Of a stretch of 64,000 bases of DNA, positions 54,030-60,879 are shown piece after piece (position 1 is the first letter of the stretch; the number at the start of each line of letters is the position of its first letter). A program made the translations under genes and the position numbers. The notes under the pieces were generated by a model. It made no database searches. It was given only the letters and a program-made list of their open reading frames with translations, and was not told where the DNA came from. Source of the stretch: Erythrobacteraceae bacterium (GTDB taxonomy: Bacteria > Pseudomonadota > Alphaproteobacteria > Sphingomonadales > Sphingomonadaceae); NCBI GenBank assembly GCA_027486035.1, contig JAIXPX010000033.1, positions 224,265-288,264 on the forward strand. Direction: 5' to 3'.

Positions 54030-54146
54030 CTATGCGTGGGCGCGATTTTCGGTGAGGAAGGAGGTCAGCATCCACACGCGCTCCTCGGCCTCGTCGGTCC
54101 AGTCGTCGATCAGGGCTGCTTTCGAATTGTCCTTGCCGTCGGCCAT
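54030..54146 (-). CDS. 38-residue protein (possible small gene)
   Basis: On the minus strand an ATG at 54146 opens 38 codons ending TAG at 54030-54032. The product begins MADGKDNSKAALIDDWTDEA and continues EERVWMLTSFLTENRAHA, an acidic, amphipathic single helix. GGAGA lies six bases upstream of the start, and the reading frame is free of anomalous codons. No family recognised. It sits between the PhoX-like gene (upstream) and pgl (downstream) on the same strand. Confidence 0.5.
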   Translation of the reverse strand: MADGKDNSKAALIDDWTDEAEERVWMLTSFLTENRAHA

Positions 54147-54209
54147 GAATGTCTCCGTTGCTGTCTGGCGCGACCATGTCGCCGCCAGCGCGCGGAGCAT
54201 TCACATGCG

Positions 54210-55574
54210 TTAGGCCGCCCAGGGCCCGGTGATCGCGAGGGTTGCGGTCGGATCATAGGCGTTGACGAACAGCACCTTGCCGTCGGGCGAGAAGCACGCG
54301 CCGGCCAGCTCGGTCTGCTGCCTCAGCCGCGCAAGATTATAGGCGCGCCCATCGGGCGTGATGCCGCGGATATGGTTGTCGACGATGGCGGTGTACTGGT
54401 CCTCGCACACGATCAGGTGGCCGCTCGGGGCAACGGTGAGGTTGTCGCCGAAGTTGAACTGCTCGGCGCTCTGGCTCTCGAAGAACAGCTCGAGCGTGTC
54501 GGCCTGCCCGGCAAGCCCGGGGGTGAGCTTGAGGATCTGGCCGAGCTGCTTTGCCCCGCCGCTGGTCGAGCAGACGAACACCGCATTCTCGCCCATGTGG
54601 ATGCCCTCGCCCCGCGCCACCAGCGCCGCGCCCTTGGCGGCGGCCTGCTTGCGCAGGTCGTCTGCCGGGGATTCGACATTATCGAGATCGACCCAGCTTA
54701 CGCGATGGGGCTTGCCCACCGGCATGGCGGCCGCGTCCCAGTTGCGGGTGTCGGCGAGGCCCTCGATCACCATCGCCTGAAGCTTGCCGCCCTCGGCAAG
54801 GCGCCCCGGCACCTTGGGGATGAAGCGGTAGAGGACCGAATCGTCGCGGTCCTCGGTCTCGTAGACGATGCCGGTCGCCGGATCGACGCAGGCGGCTTCG
54901 TGGTTGAACCGGCCGAGCGCCTTCAATGGCACCGGATCGACGAGGCCGCGCGCGCTGGCGGGCACCTCGAACACCCAGCCATGGTTCTGCTCCAGACCTT
55001 CGCCGTAAAGCTGGCCGGGGCCGGTCGGCGCTTCCTCGCAGGTCAGCCAGCTGCCCCACGGGGTCACCCCACCCGAACAATTGCGGATCGTGCCGCCAAG
55101 GCTGCGGAACTGGCGCTTGACCGCAAGCGTCCTGGCATCGAGCACGATGGTGGTGGTGCCGCCTGGCACGAAGACGCCGTCGCGCTTGCCATAGCCCCTG
55201 GCGATCGGCCCGCCGGCATCGTGGCGCGGCTGGAGTTCGTGGTTGCGCACCAGCGCGATCTCGGGGTTTCCGTTTTCATCCGGGCCCAGATCGAAGCAGC
55301 CCATCCCGTCGGCGCGATCGGGCACGGTGCCGCCGTCGTCCATCCTGTCGCCAAGCCGCGAGATCACGCGGTAGGCAAAGCCCTCGGGCAGGTCGAGCAG
55401 ACCCGCCGGATCGGGCTTGAGCGGGCCGTATCCGGCAAAGTCCCCCGCCTCGGCACGCGGCGCGGCAGCGCTGTCCCCGCGGGCCATGCAGCCGCTTGCG
55501 GCCAGCGCGGCAAAGGCGGTGGCGGTGGCGCCGAGGAAGCGGCGGCGGTCGGGTGCGGCGAGGTTCAGGGTCAT
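54210..55574 (-). CDS. PhoX-like (DUF839) Tat-exported protein
   Basis: 454 residues. Tat signal (DRRRFLGATATAFAALAASGC; possible lipobox cysteine at about 29) and a beta-propeller with PhoX/DUF839 blocks: ALVRNHELQPRHDAG, GTIRNCSGGVTPWGSWLTCEEA, RFNHEAACVDPATGIVYETEDRDDSVLYRFIPKVPG, NLTVAPSGHLIVCEDQYT and CFSPDGKVLFVNAYDP. PhoX members are calcium-dependent alkaline phosphatases; many DUF839 relatives lack shown activity. Start at 55574 puts the twin-arginine motif near residue 9. Confidence 0.88.
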   Translation of the reverse strand: MTLNLAAPDRRRFLGATATAFAALAASGCMARGDSAAAPRAEAGDFAGYGPLKPDPAGLLDLPEGFAYRVISRLGDRMDDGGTVPDRADGMGCFDLGPDENGNPEIALVRNHELQPRHDAGGPIARGYGKRDGVFVPGGTTTIVLDARTLAVKRQFRSLGGTIRNCSGGVTPWGSWLTCEEAPTGPGQLYGEGLEQNHGWVFEVPASARGLVDPVPLKALGRFNHEAACVDPATGIVYETEDRDDSVLYRFIPKVPGRLAEGGKLQAMVIEGLADTRNWDAAAMPVGKPHRVSWVDLDNVESPADDLRKQAAAKGAALVARGEGIHMGENAVFVCSTSGGAKQLGQILKLTPGLAGQADTLELFFESQSAEQFNFGDNLTVAPSGHLIVCEDQYTAIVDNHIRGITPDGRAYNLARLRQQTELAGACFSPDGKVLFVNAYDPTATLAITGPWAA

Positions 55575-55697
55575 GCCCAGGCAGTTAGTGTCCCTGCGCC
55601 CGCGCGACAAGCGCCGGCATCCTGCAATTGAAGAGCTGGCGCGACCGCCGCGAACCGCCTAGCCTGCGGGCAAGGCCAACAAGGAAGAGGACGTGGC

Positions 55698-56492
55698 ATG
55701 AAAATCGAACCGGGCATGGCGGCAGTGGTCACCGGCGGGGCGAGCGGGCTCGGCAAGGCGAGCGCGGCGGCCTTTGCGGCGGCGGGGATGAAGGTCGCGA
55801 TCTTCGACATCAACGACGAAGCGGGCGAGGCCCATGCGCGCGACATCGGCGGCACCTTCCACCATGTCGACATCATGGACGAGGCCTCGGTTGAGGCAGG
55901 TTTCGCCGCCGCCCGCGCCGCGCACGGGCAGGAGCGCGTCACGCTCCACTGCGCGATGGCGAGCCGTCGCGGCAAGACCCTGGGCTGGGACAAGGAAAGC
56001 GGCCAGTACAAGCGCCTCTCGACCGAGGATTATGCCTTCGGGGCCGAGGGCATTCTCGTCGCCAGCTACCGCGTCGCCAGCCTCTCGGCGCTGGGCATGG
56101 CCAATGCCGAGCCGGTGAACGCGGACGGGGAGCGCGGCTGCATCATCCTCACCGCCAGCGTCGCGGCGCAGGACGGGCAGATCGGGCAGGTGATCTATGG
56201 CAGCTGCAAGGCCGGGGTGAACGGCCTCGTCCTGCCCATGGCGCGCGACCTGATGGACATGGGCATCCGCGTGAACTCGGTCATGCCGGGCATCTTCGCC
56301 ACCCCGCTGATGCTGGGGATGAAGGATCGCAACCCGCCGATGTGGGCGCAGCTCAATGCCAGCGTGCCCTTCCCCAAGCGCCTCGGCGAGCCGGAGGAAT
56401 TCGCCAGCCTCGTGCTGGAAATCGCGCGCAACAGCTATATCAACGGGCACCAGTTCCGGCTCGACGGCGCGATCCGGATGCCGCCGAAATAA
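55698..56492 (+). CDS. Short-chain dehydrogenase/reductase with altered NNAG motif
   Basis: 264 residues. T12-G-G-A-S-G-L-G19, D37 at the end of strand two (IFDIND) favours NAD, S154, Y167-G-S-C-K171 and the C-terminal MPGIFATPLMLGM. It resembles 3-hydroxy-2-methylbutyryl-CoA dehydrogenase/HSD17B10-like SDRs. The canonical NNAG is replaced by HCAMAS near residue 84-89, which is unusual and may alter cofactor or tetrad geometry. GGAAGAGG precedes the ATG. Confidence 0.88.
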   Translation: MKIEPGMAAVVTGGASGLGKASAAAFAAAGMKVAIFDINDEAGEAHARDIGGTFHHVDIMDEASVEAGFAAARAAHGQERVTLHCAMASRRGKTLGWDKESGQYKRLSTEDYAFGAEGILVASYRVASLSALGMANAEPVNADGERGCIILTASVAAQDGQIGQVIYGSCKAGVNGLVLPMARDLMDMGIRVNSVMPGIFATPLMLGMKDRNPPMWAQLNASVPFPKRLGEPEEFASLVLEIARNSYINGHQFRLDGAIRMPPK

Positions 56493-56660
56493 TAGCGTCA
56501 AGATCAAGTCGCATAAATCCGAAACAATATTGCCAACCTGAATTCCCTTTTTTTTCAGGGCGATTCAGAGTAACTTCTTATTCGGCCAATCGAGTCGCAG
56601 TCGGTTGGCAGTCTCTCCTGGGATCAGAGGCCTCTTGTCTGCTGCGCAGGAGAATTAGTC

Positions 56661-57134
56661 ATGGCAATTTCCCTAAGAGTCGTCGGAATTTTTTACCAAA
56701 ACAGTATCGATTTGGGCGTTGAGTCAATGTCGGTCAAAGACCTTATCGATGCTTCGGTGGCCAACCCGGGGGCCGGGACGCAGTTCAATTATGCCAACAC
56801 TCTCGTCAACGGTATAAATTCGCCGAGCTATTTCAGCGCCACTTACGAAAACGGGTTCAACAGCTCGGTCAGTGGCCTGTCCTACCCCGCAGGGACCTAC
56901 GAATTGCAGGAAAACCTGATCGCGCGCCCCAGCTACACTGTCTGGCAATACTACATCATGGACGCCGAGGGCCGCTTCCTGAACGCCGGAAAGGGCCTTG
57001 TCCCCTATGATCAGGCCACGGTGCTCGAAGGACAATCAGTGGTCTGGCGACTGCTGTCGATTCTGGCCCAGCCGACCGGTCTGGTTCCGCGCCTGGCGCA
57101 GACCGCGCAGAAAGCTCAGGCCCTCACAAACTGA
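56661..57134 (+). CDS. Protein of unknown function in an AT-richer segment
   Basis: 157 residues, no family recognised. Alternating polar/hydrophobic runs (SLRVVGIFYQNSIDLG, FNYANTLVNGINSPSYFSATYENGFNSSVSGLSYPAGTYELQ, ARPSYTVWQYYIMDAEGRF) suggest mainly beta structure rich in Tyr/Asn/Ser. There is no signal peptide. GCAGGAGAATT precedes the ATG. The 170 bases upstream are AT-rich, including an eight-T tract. It lies alone between an SDR and an alcohol dehydrogenase. Confidence 0.65.
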   Translation: MAISLRVVGIFYQNSIDLGVESMSVKDLIDASVANPGAGTQFNYANTLVNGINSPSYFSATYENGFNSSVSGLSYPAGTYELQENLIARPSYTVWQYYIMDAEGRFLNAGKGLVPYDQATVLEGQSVVWRLLSILAQPTGLVPRLAQTAQKAQALTN

Positions 57135-57202
57135 GAGTGGTCGCCGTCATCTGAAGCACGCTATGACCGCGCGTCTTTCACGCAATCGAGCGAGCCCGGC
57201 AG

Positions 57203-58273
57203 ATGACGGCATCCACCAACGAATACCCCACCCGCGCCTATGGCGCGACCGCGCCCGATAGCGGCGTCGGGCCGATGCAGATCACCCGCCGGGGCCTGCG
57301 CCCTGACGACGTGCTGATCGAGATCACCCATTGCGGCATCTGCCATTCCGACCTCCACTCAGCGCGGAATGACTGGGGCTTCACCACCTACCCGATCGTG
57401 CCCGGCCACGAGATCGTCGGCGTCGTCAGCGCGGTCGGAGAGGGCGTCACCCGGCACAAGGTCGGCGACCGGGTGGCGATCGGCTGCATGGTCGATTCCT
57501 GCCTCGAATGTACGCATTGCGAGGCGGATCTGGAGCAATATTGCCTCGATGGCGGCAATACCGGCACCTATAACGGCAGGGACCGCCGCGACGGCTCGCT
57601 GACCTTCGGCGGCTATTCCGAACGGATCGTCGCGCGCGAGGAATTCGTGCTCAAGGTGCCCGCAGGGATGCCGATGGCCGAGGCCGCGCCGCTGCTGTGC
57701 GCAGGGATCACCTCCTATTCGCCGCTTCGCACCTGGAAGGTGGGGCCCGGCAGCAAGGTCGCGGTCGCGGGGCTCGGCGGGCTCGGGCACATGGGGGTAA
57801 AGCTGGCAGCGGCGATGGGCGCGGAGGTGACCGTCCTCTCGCGCAGCGAGAGCAAGCGCGCCGATGCCGAGGCGCTGGGCGCCCACGCTTTCCTCAACAC
57901 CGAAGACAAGGCGGCGATGAAGGCGAAGCGCGGCTATTTCGATCTGGTGCTCAACACCATCCCCGTGCGCCACGATGTCGTGCCCTATCTCCACCTCCTG
58001 CGGATCGACGGGGTGCAGGTGCTGGTCGGGCTGATCGGGCCGATGCCGGAGATTCACACCGGCGTCCTTCTGGGCCGCAAGGTGCTCACCGGCAGCGGGA
58101 TCGGCGGGCTGGCCGAGACGCAGGAGATGCTCGATTTCTGCGCCGACAAGGGCATTCTCCCCGATATCGAGGTGATCGCCATGCAGGAGATCGAGACCGC
58201 CTACGCGCGGATGGAGGCAAGCGACGTGAAGTACCGCTTCGTGATCGACATGGCGAGCCTGCGCGCCGCCTGA
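57203..58273 (+). CDS. NAD(P)-dependent zinc alcohol dehydrogenase (YahK/cinnamyl type)
   Basis: 356 residues. Catalytic zinc C47 (CGICHSDLH), H69-E70 (GHEIVG), structural zinc C100, C103, C106, C114 (CLECTHCEADLEQYC), glycine motif VAGLGGLGHMGVKLA. The sequence fits the YahK/cinnamyl alcohol dehydrogenase branch, which reduces a range of aldehydes with NADPH. Serine/arginine after strand two (SRSESKRAD) favours NADP(H). It likely has its own promoter in the AT-rich 200 bases upstream. Confidence 0.92.
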   Translation: MTASTNEYPTRAYGATAPDSGVGPMQITRRGLRPDDVLIEITHCGICHSDLHSARNDWGFTTYPIVPGHEIVGVVSAVGEGVTRHKVGDRVAIGCMVDSCLECTHCEADLEQYCLDGGNTGTYNGRDRRDGSLTFGGYSERIVAREEFVLKVPAGMPMAEAAPLLCAGITSYSPLRTWKVGPGSKVAVAGLGGLGHMGVKLAAAMGAEVTVLSRSESKRADAEALGAHAFLNTEDKAAMKAKRGYFDLVLNTIPVRHDVVPYLHLLRIDGVQVLVGLIGPMPEIHTGVLLGRKVLTGSGIGGLAETQEMLDFCADKGILPDIEVIAMQEIETAYARMEASDVKYRFVIDMASLRAA

Positions 58274-58487
58274 GGCACGCTTTATACCTGCAACTTCGCG
58301 CATCTTTTTAGAAATAAATATCTGATTTTGCGGTGATTTGAATTTGTCACCCCGGCGCAACAGGCGCCCGGGAATGTGGCGCCTGTCCGAAGATTATGAA
58401 TGATGCGGCACGACCGCGCGGCTATTGGATTCTTGCCGAACACGCGGACCTGCCGAAACAAAAAAAGGCTGCGACCGGCACGCAGGC

Positions 58488-58518
58488 GGAACGATCCCCT
58501 CTCTATCAGGAGCGTTCC
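58488..58518 (+). promoter_or_regulatory. Leader hairpin covering the ribosome binding site (copy 1)
   Basis: GGAACGATCC (58488-58497) and GGAGCGTTCC (58509-58518) are inverted repeats with one mismatch. The second arm includes the Shine-Dalgarno AGGAG (58508-58512), eight bases before the ATG at 58521. The same two arms precede the gene at 59789. Confidence 0.7.
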
Positions 58519-58520
58519 AC

Positions 58521-59468
58521 ATGACTCTTCGCTTTGCTTGCGCCGCTTCGGCGCTGACTCTGATCTGCGCCCTGTCGGCCCCTGCCAATGCCCAGGCTCC
58601 CGACAGTCTCGCCGTCGAGGCGACCGCCGCAATCGCCACCACCGGGAAGGCCGACAGCACCGAGCTTGCCGGCTTCGATCTCAACCGCGCCGCGCCGCCC
58701 GCCGCCTCCCCGGTCACTGGCGGCACCGCCCCGGGCCAGATCGCCGTCTCCGCCGCCGCTGCGGCATCGGCTGCCGCCGTTCAGGATGCCCCGGCACAGC
58801 GCGACGAGCGCTTCAGCGTGGTCCTGAACCAGGACGCCTTCTTCGGCTTCTACCCGACCTTCAACGGCCTGATCCCGGTAAGCGACAATGTCGATCTCAG
58901 CTTCTACGGAATCATGTGGACCACCCCCAGCTTCGGCAATGGCGGCGGCAACGACCTGTGGACCGAGTTCGGCATCGGCGCGAACTTCATCTCCAATGAA
59001 GGCAAGCTCCAGATCAAGCCGCAGATCGGCCTCACCAACGGCGCGCTGCTGTCGCGCGGGGTGCGCGCGCCCAACGGCAACTCGACCGGCACCGGCAGCA
59101 ACTTCGCCGACGGCATCGTGCCCAGCCTCACCGTCAATTATTCGGACGACAGCTTCGAGGCCGAATATTACGGCGGCTACTACGCCGCGCTGCGCAACCG
59201 CAACGAGACCGGCTCGCTCGACTTCCTGCACACCTGGATCAACGCGGGCTACAAGTTCACCGGCAACTTCTCGGCTGGTGCGCATTACGAACTGCTCAGC
59301 AACACCCGCGCCGTCGGTGGCAACACCGCCGTGGTCTACCAATGGGTCGGCCCCTATGTGCAGTTCGCGCTGAAGAAGGGCTTCTTCGCCCGCTTCACTG
59401 CGGGCGCCGACATCGAGGAAGGCGGCGACGGCGATTTCTACAAGCTCGCGGTCGGCATGTCGTTCTGA
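58521..59468 (+). CDS. Predicted outer-membrane beta-barrel protein
   Basis: 315 residues. Signal peptide about 1-24 (ALSAPANAQA), Ala-rich linker, then a barrel from about 95: RFSVVLNQDAFFGFYPTFNGLIPVSDNVDLSFYGIMWTTPSFG, LQIKPQIGLTNGALLSRG, FEAEYYGGYYAALRNRNETGSLDFLHTWINAGYKF and a terminal phenylalanine (KLAVGMSF). It resembles the DUF6733 group found in sphingomonads; I am unsure. Leader hairpin and first residues resemble those of the following gene. Confidence 0.8.
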   Translation: MTLRFACAASALTLICALSAPANAQAPDSLAVEATAAIATTGKADSTELAGFDLNRAAPPAASPVTGGTAPGQIAVSAAAAASAAAVQDAPAQRDERFSVVLNQDAFFGFYPTFNGLIPVSDNVDLSFYGIMWTTPSFGNGGGNDLWTEFGIGANFISNEGKLQIKPQIGLTNGALLSRGVRAPNGNSTGTGSNFADGIVPSLTVNYSDDSFEAEYYGGYYAALRNRNETGSLDFLHTWINAGYKFTGNFSAGAHYELLSNTRAVGGNTAVVYQWVGPYVQFALKKGFFARFTAGADIEEGGDGDFYKLAVGMSF

Positions 59469-59491
59469 TCGCCAGCGACACTGTCAAGCCC

Positions 59492-59527
59492 AGGGGCGCT
59501 GTTGCCGGAAGGCAGCAGCGCCCCTGT
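59492..59527 (+). terminator. Strong intrinsic-type hairpin after the outer-membrane protein gene
   Basis: CAGGGGCGCTGTTGCC (59492-59507) and GGCAGCAGCGCCCCTG (59512-59527) form a 16-bp stem with one G-T pair and a GGAA loop. It starts 24 bases after the stop and is followed by TTGCG. It should block transcription into the next gene. Confidence 0.8.
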
Positions 59528-59609
59528 TGCGTCCGGATGGCCAATGCCGGACCAGAGCCTCGACCGGAATGACATCGACACAATCTCGCATATACGAATC
59601 TGCAAAGTG

Positions 59610-59639
59610 TTGCAGTAAAGTCACGCAAGAAAGTAATAT
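59610..59639 (+). promoter_or_regulatory. Candidate sigma-70-type promoter for the TorF gene
   Basis: TTGCAG (59610-59615) and TAATAT (59634-59639) with an 18-base spacer lie in an AT-rich tract after the terminator. Transcription would give a leader of about 140 bases that includes the hairpin at 59756-59787. The rest of the 320-base gap (59469-59788) holds no gene that I can see. Confidence 0.4.
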
Positions 59640-59755
59640 CAGAGACGCGCCTCACATTGCCTTTGTGCCGCTCGGCGGTTTCGCGGATGGTGCGGACGGC
59701 GTGACGGAAATCCGAGTCTTCGGCCAGAAAAATCCCGCGCGCCGCACACGCAGGT

Positions 59756-59787
59756 GGAACGATCCAAACCTCTTGATGGAGCGTTCC
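59756..59787 (+). promoter_or_regulatory. Leader hairpin covering the ribosome binding site (copy 2)
   Basis: GGAACGATCC (59756-59765) with GGAGCGTTCC (59778-59787), the same two arms as at 58488-58518, one base before the ATG at 59789. TGGAG in the right arm is the likely Shine-Dalgarno. The flanking CACGCAGG(C/T) before the left arm is also shared between the two leaders. Confidence 0.7.
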
Positions 59788-59788
59788 T

Positions 59789-60751
59789 ATGTCCTTTCGT
59801 TTCACGCAGGCCGCATCGGCTGTAGCCCTTCTTGCCTGCCTCGCCTCGCCCGCCTTCGCCGCCGAAACGGATGGTGCCCAGGCCGGCCCGGTCGACACCT
59901 CCACCAAGCCTGAGATCAACGATGCCGCGGTTGCCGTGCGCGCCATCGCGCCGATCGACCTTGCCGCCGCCATGGGTCAGGAAGAAGCGGCGCCCGCCAT
60001 CACCATCTCGGGCTCTGCCACCCTCACCTCGGACTACCGCTTCCGCGGCGTCTCGCAATCCGATGAAGGCATGGCCGTGCAAGGCGGCTTCACCATCGCC
60101 CACGACAGCGGCTTCTATGCCGGCGCCTGGGGCTCCAACCTCGCCGGCTGGGGCACCTTCGGCGGCGCGAACATGGAGCTCGATCTCATCGCGGGCTTCA
60201 AGTTCCCGGTTGGCGAAGGCACGCTCGACACCGGCGTGACCTGGTACATGTATCCAAGCGGCGCGGACGAGACCGACTTCGCCGAGCTTTACGCCAAGCT
60301 CTCGGGCACCGTCGGCCCGGTCGCGCTGACGGCCGGGGTCGCCTATGCCCCCTCGCAGGAGGCGCTCGGCAAGGTCTTCAACACCGGCGCGCGCGCCGCA
60401 GCAGGCCTGCCCAACAAGCCCGGCGACAAGGAGGACAACCTCTACCTCTCCGGCGATGCGGTCTACGGCATCGCCGACACCCCGGTCAGCCTCAAGGCGC
60501 ATATCGGCTATTCGGATGGCAACGCGGGCCTCGGCCCCAACGGCACCAGTGTCGCGCCGACCGGCACCTATCTCGACTGGCTGATCGGCGCCGACGTCGT
60601 GCCGACCCCGGGCCTGACGCTCTCGGTCGCCTATGTCGATACCGACATCTCGCAGGCCGAAAGCGCCTATCTCCTGCCGAATTTCGCCACCCTTGCCGGC
60701 AATCCGATTGCCGATGCGACCGTGGTCTTCTCGGTCACCGCCTCGTTCTGA
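59789..60751 (+). CDS. TorF-family putative porin
   Basis: 320 residues. Signal peptide about 1-24 (LASPAFAAE), a linker, then the TorF barrel: ITISGSATLTSDYRFRGVSQSDEGMAVQGGFTIAH, FYAGAWGSNLAGWGTFGGANMELDLIAGF, LDTGVTWYMYPSGADETDFAELYAKLSG and a C-terminal FSVTASF. TorF-type porins are outer-membrane proteins of sphingomonads and others with unknown substrate. It has its own terminator downstream and a leader hairpin shared with the preceding gene. Confidence 0.92.
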   Translation: MSFRFTQAASAVALLACLASPAFAAETDGAQAGPVDTSTKPEINDAAVAVRAIAPIDLAAAMGQEEAAPAITISGSATLTSDYRFRGVSQSDEGMAVQGGFTIAHDSGFYAGAWGSNLAGWGTFGGANMELDLIAGFKFPVGEGTLDTGVTWYMYPSGADETDFAELYAKLSGTVGPVALTAGVAYAPSQEALGKVFNTGARAAAGLPNKPGDKEDNLYLSGDAVYGIADTPVSLKAHIGYSDGNAGLGPNGTSVAPTGTYLDWLIGADVVPTPGLTLSVAYVDTDISQAESAYLLPNFATLAGNPIADATVVFSVTASF

Positions 60752-60775
60752 CCGGGCGCTGACGACCTGCGACAG

Positions 60776-60813
60776 GGGCGCTTCGCCAATGCGGCGGAGC
60801 GCCCTTTTCTTTT
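60776..60813 (+). terminator. Rho-independent terminator after the TorF gene
   Basis: GGGCGCTTCGCC (60776-60787) and GGCGGAGCGCCC (60793-60804) form a 12-bp stem with one wobble pair and a 5-base loop, followed by TTTTCTTTT. It is a textbook intrinsic terminator 25 bases after the stop. Confidence 0.93.
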
Positions 60814-60879
60814 GCCTGCGCGCGCGATAGATTTCGTCCCGCAACCCGGCACAAGCGCCGGAAAACAAAAGGGACAGGC

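Noticed and set aside
58340..58380. Additional copy of a palindromic repeat (GTCACCCCGGCGC ... GCGCCCGGG)
   Set aside because: Only a short imperfect hairpin; similarity to the palindrome at 48746 is limited to a few bases, so it may be just a terminator-like stem.
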